Of a stretch of DNA of 26,442 nt, positions 1 through 6,332 are shown one piece after another. The first letter of the stretch is position 1. Each line of letters opens with the position of its first letter. The notes below the pieces were generated by a model that saw only the letters and a list, made by a program, of their open reading frames with translations, was not told the origin of the DNA and did not search any database. The position numbers and the translations under genes are program-made. This stretch comes from a virus. The stretch covers positions 1 to 26,442 of the IMG/VR virus record IMGVR_UViG_3300046373_000012. One strand, 5' to 3'.

Positions 1-11
1 CACAGAGTTTT

Positions 12-341
12 ATGCGCGTGGCAATCGTCAATCCAGTCGGCTTGCAATCTGTGCAGCTTCAAACATCCTATTACACAAGCAACCAGACTTCGGTAGTCGG
101 ACAGGTTTTCCAGAACAGCAATACAACGTGGTTGTCAGGGGAGGCAACGGACTTACCGTTTAATGTAGGCGACGAATTCACTTTGTACACGTTACCGATG
201 GTAGCCGGATCAAATGCTACGGCAGTACAACAGACGATAAACCTGCTTCTGTCTGCTGCTGCACCCATTAACGCAACGCCAGCGGCACAAATCAAGGCGC
301 TCAATGCAGTGAAGACGCCAGCATCCGGCGTCCCATTCTGA
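12..341 (+). CDS. Hypothetical virion-region protein, possibly 5'-truncated
   Basis: A 109-residue reading frame rich in Thr, Ser, Asn, Gln and Ala with no recognisable catalytic motif. It lies immediately before the head-completion genes on the same strand, so a head or capsid-associated structural role is likely by position only. The frame stays open to the left edge of the window (bases 3-11 encode Q-S-F), and only a weak purine run precedes ATG at 12, so the real start may lie outside the window. The stop TGA (339-341) overlaps an ATG at 341. I do not recognise the family. Confidence 0.65.
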   Translation: MRVAIVNPVGLQSVQLQTSYYTSNQTSVVGQVFQNSNTTWLSGEATDLPFNVGDEFTLYTLPMVAGSNATAVQQTINLLLSAAAPINATPAAQIKALNAVKTPASGVPF

Positions 342-399
342 TGACCTCCGCCCCAATCACTCCTGCCGCGCTTGTGGCGGCTGATGCAAAGGACTAGCT

Positions 400-828
400 A
401 TGACAATCATAGACCCGACAACACCTATCGGTAAGCTGCGACTTCGCTGTGGCGACTTCGGAGACTTTCCAATCCTACCTGACTCTGTGTACACATCGGC
501 GCTGGCTGACTGTAATCAAAGCTTGCCCCGCGCATCGCGCCTATGCGCGCAATACATTCTAGGGACGCTTACAGCTAAGACTCACAGAAAGCTGTCGTCC
601 TTGGAGACATGGAGTGGCGAGTACTTCGACCACTACGTACAATTCATTAAGCTGACGATCCTGAATCCAAACTTGATGTCGTTCTCTCCAGTCCCATACA
701 CACATGCAAATGAGATTGAGAACCCATTGCCGAAGTTCATCCGTGAGTGGAATCTTAACTACTCTGGAATCACGCAAGCAGAACAGATGACGATGGATGC
801 TATCGGCGTAACTCAAGGTCAACTATAA
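400..828 (+). CDS. Head-tail connector / adaptor protein
   Basis: A 142-residue protein starting MTIIDPTTPIGKLRLRCGD. The N-terminal pattern, T-P-I-G-K-L-R-L-R then a D-x-x-D-x-P-I-L-P-D loop, resembles the small helical adaptor proteins that sit under the portal and join head to tail. The middle part (about residues 30-85) is Leu/Ala-rich and probably helical, as expected for an adaptor ring. AAAGGA lies 6 bases before the ATG. The stop overlaps the next start as TAATG, which suggests translational coupling to the next head-closure gene. The family assignment comes from recalled similarity and gene order and was not searched. Confidence 0.6.
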   Translation: MTIIDPTTPIGKLRLRCGDFGDFPILPDSVYTSALADCNQSLPRASRLCAQYILGTLTAKTHRKLSSLETWSGEYFDHYVQFIKLTILNPNLMSFSPVPYTHANEIENPLPKFIREWNLNYSGITQAEQMTMDAIGVTQGQL

Positions 829-1214
829 TGTTTGATGACTTCGCATACGCCGTTCAGCAGTTCATGGACGAGAGTGGCTTCACAGCGTCCCTCACACAGC
901 CCACAGGCTCATACAACGCTGCGACTGGCAGTATGACTACAGTAGACACTGTAACGCCTGTAAGAGCCATCCTGATGGATCGTACGCTGCAACATAACGG
1001 CTTGGGCGAGAAGGGTAGTACGGAGATATTGGCGGGAGACAAGCAGATGTTTGTGCAACCTCCTCAAACGCCCACTGGCCCCACTATTCTCAACATCGAC
1101 CCGACCAAAGATACTGTGCTTGTTGGCTCTGTTAGGTACAAGATTGTAACACTGAAAGAAATAAACCCAACGAGTTCATACCCTATGTTGTATGAGCTTT
1201 ATGTCAGACGATAA
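828..1214 (+). CDS. Head closure / head-tail joining protein
   Basis: A 128-residue protein, predicted mostly beta-stranded. Its layout (short N-terminal helix, then P-V-R-A-I-L-M, later K-Q-M-F-V and a C-terminal V-R-Y-K-I-V-T-L-K) fits the small beta-barrel head-closure proteins of siphophages that seal the portal after packaging. It starts in a TAATG overlap with the connector gene. AAGG about 10 bases upstream is the likely ribosome site. Position directly after the adaptor supports the role; the primary sequence alone is not decisive. Confidence 0.55.
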   Translation: MFDDFAYAVQQFMDESGFTASLTQPTGSYNAATGSMTTVDTVTPVRAILMDRTLQHNGLGEKGSTEILAGDKQMFVQPPQTPTGPTILNIDPTKDTVLVGSVRYKIVTLKEINPTSSYPMLYELYVRR

Positions 1215-1227
1215 TTAAGGAACCTAA

Positions 1228-1611
1228 ATGGCAGCTAAATTCGCACACTCAGACGTACTCGATGGTGGCCTGCTGGCTATCAAAAACGGCGCTACCAAGA
1301 TGCTTCTGGTCTCGGCTTACACCTTTGGCGATTCGTATGCAACCGTCAATACCAACACCGTCGCCTCAGTAACGATGGCAGCAACGGACTTCACCATATC
1401 TAGTTCTGGCAACAATCGTGTCCTCACAACAGCGACTAAGTCAGCAACCGCTTCTGGCTCCATCGGAGGCACACCCGACTTACAATTCGTCTTTACTGAT
1501 GGAGCCTCCCGTGTGCTGTGGGTCACTGATGAGACATCAAATCAGGCAATCGCTTCGGGCAATACGGTGAACTTTCCAGCTTTGACTTACACCAGCAATC
1601 AGCCAACCTGA
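1228..1611 (+). CDS. Hypothetical structural protein, head/neck region
   Basis: A 127-residue protein beginning MAAKFAHSDVLDGGLLAIKN. The first 35 residues are well ordered with the pattern L-D-G-G-L-L-A-I-K-N-G-A, followed by a Thr/Ser/Ala-rich, probably beta-sheet, C-terminal half. AAGGA sits 6 bases before the ATG. The gene lies between the head-closure gene and a large virion esterase, so it is most likely a virion component (minor capsid, decoration or neck protein). I do not recognise a named family. The +1 frame stays open across its stop into a 24-codon mini-ORF (see findings). Confidence 0.6.
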   Translation: MAAKFAHSDVLDGGLLAIKNGATKMLLVSAYTFGDSYATVNTNTVASVTMAATDFTISSSGNNRVLTTATKSATASGSIGGTPDLQFVFTDGASRVLWVTDETSNQAIASGNTVNFPALTYTSNQPT

Positions 1612-1702
1612 TCTTGAAATGACTGACGCCACAGGCAAAGTCAGGACAGTGGTCAAGGGTACGTACATTTATACACAAGATATAACAAAATAAGGAGGCC
1701 GA

Positions 1703-3625
1703 ATGAGTGTCTTATATACGAGTAACTTTGACGCAGCCACCCTTGGCAGTATTGCACCAGGTTGGGTAAATGTTGCAGGTACTTGGCAGGTAACGACCAC
1801 AGGCGCTGTCAGTGGTTCGCAGGCATTCAAATCGTCAGGTAATGCTGACGGTGACGTTGCCATGTACACGGGAGTTACTGCTTCTGCAGATATGCAGGTA
1901 GACTTCTCGCAAGTCATCGTGACATCTGCAGGCAAGTTCCCACTAATAGGTTCGATCCTGAGGGGCGATGCATCAGGCCAGAACCACTACCTGATGTTGA
2001 TGGGTAACTCCACCACCACAGGTTGTACGGTGGCGTTGTACACGAAGAACGGCGGCACTTACACACTGATCACCTCCACACCTATCACGTATGGTGTAAC
2101 TCTCTCTGCAGGCCAAGTCTATAAGGTAAGGGCCAAGATAGTCGGCTCGTCACTGTCGTTCTATATCGGCATTGGCACTCTGCCGGGAACGCCTTCGGCA
2201 TCATTCACTAACACATCGATCACTGCAGCAGGCTACTCCGGTCTATACAATGCGCTGGATACTACGACAGCGATCATGGCAGTGGATGACTACACGCTTG
2301 ACGACACATCCGTACCAGTCGCAAACAATCCGCTGACATCAGGTACAGCTAACGTCCTGTGGTCACCTTATAACTGGAATGTAGGTACTTCGGCAGCTAA
2401 GACTATCAACCCCGGCGCGTACTTCAAGACGATATTCACTGGCACAGCTTGCTCGTTGCAATTCGATATGACTGGTGTTCTTACACCGCTGCCGCAGATC
2501 AGCTACAGGATAGATGGAACTGGTGCATGGATCACCGCACCAATTGCAGCCTCTGTGGTATTGACGCTGCCATCAGGGTCGAACTCGACAAGCGACTACG
2601 CAACGAAAGGTGGTCACCTGTTGGAAGTTGTTGTCAAGTCTATGACAGAGACGCAGGCTCGGTGGTCGACGCAGGCAACTGCAGTCAACCTGACTGGGAT
2701 TATCCTAGACACGTCAGCAACGCTGACCAAGCCCACAGCGCTGCCATTGAACGCTCTCTTCTACGGAGATAGCATCACTGAAGGTGTCCGTACACTGAAT
2801 GGCACGGCAACGAATGATACTGACCGCAACGATGCAGCACAGGGTTGGGCATATCACGCAGCACGTATCTTGGGCGCTGAAGTAGGTATCGTAGGCTTCG
2901 GTGCTTCAGGCTTCACTGTTACTGGCTCGGGTGGTGTTCCTGTCCTGTCCACTAGCTATAATCTGCTCTACTCCGGTGTATCTCGTTCGTTCTCTGTGGC
3001 ACCTGACTTTATCGTGCTGATGGAAGGTACGAATGACGGTGCAACAGACGTGACCACAGCCGCTACAACGGTACTGAACAGTCTGCTTGCAGCTACACCC
3101 GCCAGCACTAAGATCGTTGTCCTACGGCCCTTCAATGGAACAAGTCAGGCTGCTCGTCTGCAAGCGGCTATAGCTGCATGTTCGACACCTAGTCGTTGCA
3201 CATACGTGGACACTGCTAGTTGGTTCAATACAACAAACAGCTACGACGCACTGCATCCGTATGGTATTGAGAATCTGACCCACATTGCACCATTGGCAGC
3301 AAATGCCATTAGGCCGCTTCTGCAAATAACAAGGGGCGCGCGTACGGCAAGAACAGTTACACTGACGCTCAAGGATCGTACAGGAACACCCCGCGCCAAC
3401 TTAACAGGGCTTAAATGGGCATTCTTCGACCAAACTACCGCAGCCGCGTTGATTGTGAATGCTGACAGCGGAGCTTCTGCTACGACCGATGCTAACGGTA
3501 CACTCACACTGACAGTACAGACTACGCTTCCATCGGGCGGCACAGGCTGGCTGGTATTGTCGGACAGTGCAGGTAGTTCTGCAGTGGCGTCCAACGCATT
3601 CAGCGCCCCTGTGACTGTTGCGTAA
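1703..3625 (+). CDS. Multidomain SGNH-fold esterase (virion-associated)
   Basis: A 640-residue protein, probably a carbohydrate deacetylase or esterase carried on the particle. Residues 1-205 look like a LamG/concanavalin-type beta sandwich. Residues 206-345 form a second beta-rich module. Residues 346-545 form an SGNH hydrolase with all blocks visible: G-D-S-I-T-E-G (nucleophile Ser357), G-F-G-A-S-G (oxyanion Gly, about 400), E-G-T-N-D-G (Asn444), and D-A-L-H-P (Asp515, His518). Residues 546-640 resemble an Ig-like C-terminal domain. There is no signal peptide. A strong AAGGAGG lies 4 bases before the ATG. The usual place for such enzymes is a tail spike, as in G7C-type phages; here the gene lies between head-completion and tail-completion genes. 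Enzyme class is confident; substrate and virion location are inference. Confidence 0.85.
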   Translation: MSVLYTSNFDAATLGSIAPGWVNVAGTWQVTTTGAVSGSQAFKSSGNADGDVAMYTGVTASADMQVDFSQVIVTSAGKFPLIGSILRGDASGQNHYLMLMGNSTTTGCTVALYTKNGGTYTLITSTPITYGVTLSAGQVYKVRAKIVGSSLSFYIGIGTLPGTPSASFTNTSITAAGYSGLYNALDTTTAIMAVDDYTLDDTSVPVANNPLTSGTANVLWSPYNWNVGTSAAKTINPGAYFKTIFTGTACSLQFDMTGVLTPLPQISYRIDGTGAWITAPIAASVVLTLPSGSNSTSDYATKGGHLLEVVVKSMTETQARWSTQATAVNLTGIILDTSATLTKPTALPLNALFYGDSITEGVRTLNGTATNDTDRNDAAQGWAYHAARILGAEVGIVGFGASGFTVTGSGGVPVLSTSYNLLYSGVSRSFSVAPDFIVLMEGTNDGATDVTTAATTVLNSLLAATPASTKIVVLRPFNGTSQAARLQAAIAACSTPSRCTYVDTASWFNTTNSYDALHPYGIENLTHIAPLAANAIRPLLQITRGARTARTVTLTLKDRTGTPRANLTGLKWAFFDQTTAAALIVNADSGASATTDANGTLTLTVQTTLPSGGTGWLVLSDSAGSSAVASNAFSAPVTVA

Positions 3626-3634
3626 TGGCTTGCA

Positions 3635-3663
3635 TTGACAAAAATCAAGTAGTGGTGTATAAT
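3635..3663 (+). promoter_or_regulatory. Consensus sigma-70 promoter inside the late block
   Basis: TTGACA at 3635-3640 and TATAAT at 3658-3663 match the bacterial consensus at all 12 positions, with the optimal 17-bp spacer. The predicted transcription start is near 3670, about 17 bases upstream of the tail completion gene (ATG 3687). A short AT-rich inverted repeat (TAATT, ACGG, AATTA; 3660-3673) overlaps the -10 box and likely start site. It would give host RNA polymerase independent access to the tail genes. Confidence 0.8.
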
Positions 3664-3686
3664 TACGGAATTAAAGAGGTGAGCAA

Positions 3687-4145
3687 ATGGCTAGTTTAGG
3701 ATTTGCTGCGTCTATAAGGGTCAACAGTGATGCTGTTCTCTTAAAGGTTAACAAGGTTGCCTACAGGATAGCGTGGGAACTATTCACCTCCATCGTACAC
3801 CTTACACCGTCCCCTACTCAACCGGGCGCATTCGCTAAGGGTCTGCTGGCAAACCAGTGGTATCCCTCTGTTGGTACGCCTTCTGGTGAAGTAGGAACCG
3901 ACACCAGCGACACAGGTTCTGCCAGTCTGTCAAGAATAAACGAGTTCGTTGCTAACGGCAAGGAGTTCCTTGGCAAGGATGGTGTGTTAATCCTGTCCAA
4001 CAACCTCCCCTACTCCGGTAGGGCAGAGTCTGTTGGCTGGCTTGAGGCCCCTTGGTCTGGAAAGGTACGCCCCTATCGCATGGTTGCTCGCAGCCTGATA
4101 GCTGTTGCAGCCACGAACAGACTTATACCAATAAGGATTCCATGA
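3687..4145 (+). CDS. Tail completion / neck protein (HK97 gp10-like)
   Basis: A 152-residue protein with a helical N-terminal half. The pattern around residues 28-60 (A-W-E-L-F, then S-P-x-x-P-G-A-F-A-K-G-L-L, then N-Q-W-Y-P) and the later Y-S-G-R-A-E-S-V-G-W match the general form of siphophage neck or tail-completion proteins, where a peptide released from Ser/Pro-rich loops packs against the head-closure ring. It is preceded by AAAGAGG and by the consensus promoter at 3635-3663. Its stop overlaps the next start (ATGA), linking it to the tail terminator, which is the usual neighbour. Assignment rests on motif recall plus gene order. Confidence 0.65.
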   Translation: MASLGFAASIRVNSDAVLLKVNKVAYRIAWELFTSIVHLTPSPTQPGAFAKGLLANQWYPSVGTPSGEVGTDTSDTGSASLSRINEFVANGKEFLGKDGVLILSNNLPYSGRAESVGWLEAPWSGKVRPYRMVARSLIAVAATNRLIPIRIP

Positions 4146-4546
4146 GCAATTTAGCAATAAGGGCGGAACTTGAGCAGCGGCTTGCTGCTTGGGCTGCTGC
4201 TCAAGTTCCTCCTGTACCTGTGACGTTTGAAAGCACACCATTCACTAAACCTGCTGACGGCGTGTTCCTTGAATGCTTCCTGATGCCAGCGCTGACTCTG
4301 AATCGCGGAGTCTCTGGTGACCATGCCACCTACTACGGCTTGTTTCAAGTCAATGTGTGGGCAAGGTCTGGCAGGGGTATGGGGCAGGCAGAACGTCTTT
4401 CCAGCAACATTATATCCCTGTTTCCAGTGGTTCCTAAGACTGGGAACGTGTCCATCGAGCAGTTGCCTAGAGCAGAACCGTCTATGGCTGATCCTTCTGG
4501 GTGGATAGTAATACCCCACGTAATTAACTATCGCTACGAGACGTAG
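4142..4546 (+). CDS. Tail terminator protein
   Basis: A 134-residue protein starting MSNLAIRAELEQRLAAW. The N-terminal helix followed by a P-P-V-P-V-T-F-E-S strand, a G-V-F-L-E-C-F-L strand and a G-L-F-Q-V-N-V-W strand matches the fold pattern of gpU-type tail terminators, which cap the tail tube and stop its polymerisation. A longer frame opens at 4052, but the ATG at 4142 has AAGGA 4 bases upstream and forms the ATGA overlap with the previous stop, so I chose it. Position between tail completion and tail tube genes is typical. Confidence 0.7.
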   Translation: MSNLAIRAELEQRLAAWAAAQVPPVPVTFESTPFTKPADGVFLECFLMPALTLNRGVSGDHATYYGLFQVNVWARSGRGMGQAERLSSNIISLFPVVPKTGNVSIEQLPRAEPSMADPSGWIVIPHVINYRYET

Positions 4547-4561
4547 CTTAAGGATTAGACA

Positions 4562-4909
4562 ATGGCAACAATCGTTCAAAACAATGCTTCGAATGACTTT
4601 CAAGCAGTGCCTCTGACTCGCACTGCAATGACAGCATCTGACACTCTGTCCTACGTACAGGGTAGTGGTCAAGTTCTGTTTATGTACAACACCACAGCTT
4701 CGGCAATCCCTGTGACTATCGCAGGTAGCTTGGCTGGCAATCTGCAACCTGCTGGTTACGGCGGTGTCATTTCTCTGGCTGGTGGCAAGGTTGTAACTGT
4801 CCCTGCAAGCGGCTCTACTTACCTTCAACTGGATGACATTGCTGCATATCTTCCAGGTACTGTAACTCTGACAGGCGGCACTGGTATCACTGCTCACCTG
4901 TACATCTAA
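4562..4909 (+). CDS. Hypothetical tail-region structural protein
   Basis: A 115-residue, Gly/Thr/Ala/Val-rich protein, almost certainly all-beta, beginning MATIVQNNASNDFQAVPLTR. Strands such as G-Q-V-L-F-M-Y-N-T and I-P-V-T-I-A-G-S-L-A-G-N resemble small beta-sandwich decoration or minor virion proteins. AAGGA lies 7 bases before the ATG. It sits between the tail terminator and the tail tube gene, so a virion role is likely. I do not recognise a named family. Confidence 0.6.
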   Translation: MATIVQNNASNDFQAVPLTRTAMTASDTLSYVQGSGQVLFMYNTTASAIPVTIAGSLAGNLQPAGYGGVISLAGGKVVTVPASGSTYLQLDDIAAYLPGTVTLTGGTGITAHLYI

Positions 4910-4931
4910 ATTAAATTAAAAGGAAATACAA

Positions 4932-5369
4932 ATGTCCGTTCAAACCTCCGCAGGTTCCACCGTAGCTATCGCCACCGGCCTGCCAACAACATATGACGCA
5001 ACAGGCTTTGCTGCTCTCACATACACCCCTGTCGGTGAAGTTACCGACATCGGCCAATACGGCACAACCTACGTTGCCACCAAGTACACATCGCTGGCTA
5101 GTCGTCAGACCAAGAAGTTTAAAGGTTCCTTCGACAACGGCTCGATGGTTCTGAAGATGGGTCGCTTCCAAACAGAGCCGGGTCAAATGGCACTGAAAGC
5201 AGCTTTGCTGTCGGACGCTTCGTTCTCGTTCAAAGTCACGTATCAAGACGGCACCAAGAACTACTTCACCGGCAAAGTTATGGATTACAAACAGACCATC
5301 GGCTCTGTTGACCAGATCACTGCTGCTGAAACAACCGTAGAAATCGATGGCGGACTCGTTGAAGTTTAA
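4932..5369 (+). CDS. Major tail tube protein
   Basis: A 145-residue protein, the probable building block of the tail tube. The features are typical of the gpV-like tube family: an N-terminal G-S-T-V-A-I-A-T-G strand, a loop with T-P-V-G-E-V-T-D-I-G, a basic T-K-K-F-K-G-S stretch, and a C-terminal M-D-Y-K-Q-T-I-G ending in an acidic E-I-D-G-G. Length is right for a single-domain tube protein without an added Ig domain. AAAAGGA lies 8 bases upstream of the ATG. A strong hairpin follows at 5388-5407, and the chaperone pair and tape measure come next, which is the standard order. Confidence 0.85.
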   Translation: MSVQTSAGSTVAIATGLPTTYDATGFAALTYTPVGEVTDIGQYGTTYVATKYTSLASRQTKKFKGSFDNGSMVLKMGRFQTEPGQMALKAALLSDASFSFKVTYQDGTKNYFTGKVMDYKQTIGSVDQITAAETTVEIDGGLVEV

Positions 5370-5387
5370 TAGCAACTAGCATCACAA

Positions 5388-5407
5388 GGGCAACCAGTTG
5401 GTTGCCC
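5388..5407 (+). terminator. Hairpin after the tail tube gene (attenuator-like)
   Basis: Perfect 8-bp stem GGGCAACC / GGTTGCCC with an AGTT loop, 19 bases after the tail tube stop. Only a weak U-tract follows (ATTTCTC), so partial termination or 3'-end protection of the tube mRNA is more likely than full termination. Either would help make the tube protein more abundant than the genes downstream. Confidence 0.55.
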
Positions 5408-5473
5408 ATTTCTCAAGCTCCACAGAGAGCGTTGTACTCCATATTGTAACCTACCATAAAGGAATTAAAAATT

Positions 5474-5875
5474 ATGTTTGATCTGAATACTCTCGCCCTT
5501 AAAGACACCGTTGAACTGCAACTGCGCCACCCTGTTAGCGACGAAGCACTGTTCGCTGACGAAGCAGGTAAGCTGCCAGTCTCTATCGTCCTGTTCGGCA
5601 CTAGCTCGAAACAGTACCGCAACGCTGTCACGGCAATGCAGAACCGCCAAATCAAGCGCGGCAACAAGAAGCCAGTCTCCGCAGAAGTCATGCGCGATGA
5701 AGGTATTGCCCTGTTGGTGTCCTGCTCGTCCAAGGCGCTGAACTTCGAATACAACGGCGCACCTGTCGACAGTGACGAAGCGTTCCGTAGCCTGTATGGT
5801 GATGCATCGTTTGGTTGGATCAAAGACCAAGTTGACGCAGCACTGGGCGATGCAAGCCTTTTCATCAAGGAGTAA
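5474..5875 (+). CDS. Tail assembly chaperone, gpG-like
   Basis: A 133-residue protein of the kind that coats the tape measure protein during tail assembly and is absent from the mature virion. It begins MFDLNTLALKDTVELQLRHP. The early strand K-D-T-V-E-L-Q-L-R-H-P and the K-Q-Y-R-N-A segment are typical of chaperones in this position. AAAGGA lies about 10 bases before the ATG. The next ORF is in the -1 frame, overlaps this one if read upstream, and has no ribosome site, which is the classic G/GT arrangement. Position between tail tube and tape measure genes strongly supports the role. Confidence 0.8.
   Translation: MFDLNTLALKDTVELQLRHPVSDEALFADEAGKLPVSIVLFGTSSKQYRNAVTAMQNRQIKRGNKKPVSAEVMRDEGIALLVSCSSKALNFEYNGAPVDSDEAFRSLYGDASFGWIKDQVDAALGDASLFIKE
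5857..5863 (+). other. Candidate -1 ribosomal frameshift site (CCTTTTC)
   Basis: In the zero frame the codons are AGC CTT TTC ATC AAG GAG TAA. Slipping back one base at C-CTT-TTC puts ribosomes in the -1 frame, which is open from 5836 to 6324. It is not a perfect X-XXY-YYZ heptamer: the A-site tRNA re-pairs well (TTC to TTT) but the P-site has a mismatch (CTT to CCT). It is the best candidate between the -1 frame opening and the stop at 5873. The predicted fusion is about 283 residues. Confidence 0.5.
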
Positions 5876-5895
5876 GGGACTCCCTAACCCTTTAC

Positions 5896-6324
5896 ATGCG
5901 CCACCTTGCGTGGCTTCAAGCTACGCCTGAGGGCGCTACGAATTCTCGTCTCAAATCCTTCGCGGCTTTGGACGAGAATTCGTCGTTTCTGGAGATGCCT
6001 AACGTAGATGGTGCAGATTATTTAATCTCACTTCTGAACGAGGCGGGTCTCTTTGAAAGCAATGGTATGGGCGCTGTCCCGCTATCTTGGACAGAGCTAC
6101 ATAGCTGGCTGCGATGTACAGAATTATCGCTATCAAACTGGGAGATATTATCCCTGAAGCAAATGAGTGAAGCCTATGTAGGTGAACTCAACCAAGCAGA
6201 CAAGAAGGACAGGCCAGCACCATATACGCCTGAGATTGAGGAAGATACATTGGATCGTGTGGCAGTGGCTAAGAGGTTGCGCAATGCCTTGCAGTCGTTT
6301 AAAAGAAATACTCCAGCAGATTAA
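5896..6324 (+). CDS. Tail assembly chaperone C-terminal extension, gpT-like (read by frameshift)
   Basis: A 142-codon frame when counted from its first ATG, but probably translated only as the downstream half of a G-GT fusion. The ATG at 5896 has no Shine-Dalgarno sequence within range. The frame extends upstream without a stop to 5836, overlapping the gpG-like gene in the -1 register. The product is helical and acidic (W-T-E-L-H-S-W-L, then S-N-W-E-I-L-S-L-K-Q-M-S-E-A-Y), matching the T-domain pattern that links the coated tape measure to tail tube subunits. It ends 8 bases before the tape measure start. Confidence 0.75.
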   Translation: MRHLAWLQATPEGATNSRLKSFAALDENSSFLEMPNVDGADYLISLLNEAGLFESNGMGAVPLSWTELHSWLRCTELSLSNWEILSLKQMSEAYVGELNQADKKDRPAPYTPEIEEDTLDRVAVAKRLRNALQSFKRNTPAD

Positions 6325-6332
6325 GGATAAGC

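Noticed and set aside
4151-4897. A 248-codon minus-strand ORF opposite the tail terminator and small structural genes
   Set aside because: It is antisense to two well-supported genes with ribosome sites, and its Cys/Ser/His/Arg-rich composition is typical of a shadow frame.
5430-5473. A weak promoter-like pair upstream of the tail chaperone gene (TTGTAC and CATAAA)
   Set aside because: Only 3 of 6 and 4 of 6 consensus matches, at the level expected by chance in AT-rich spacer.
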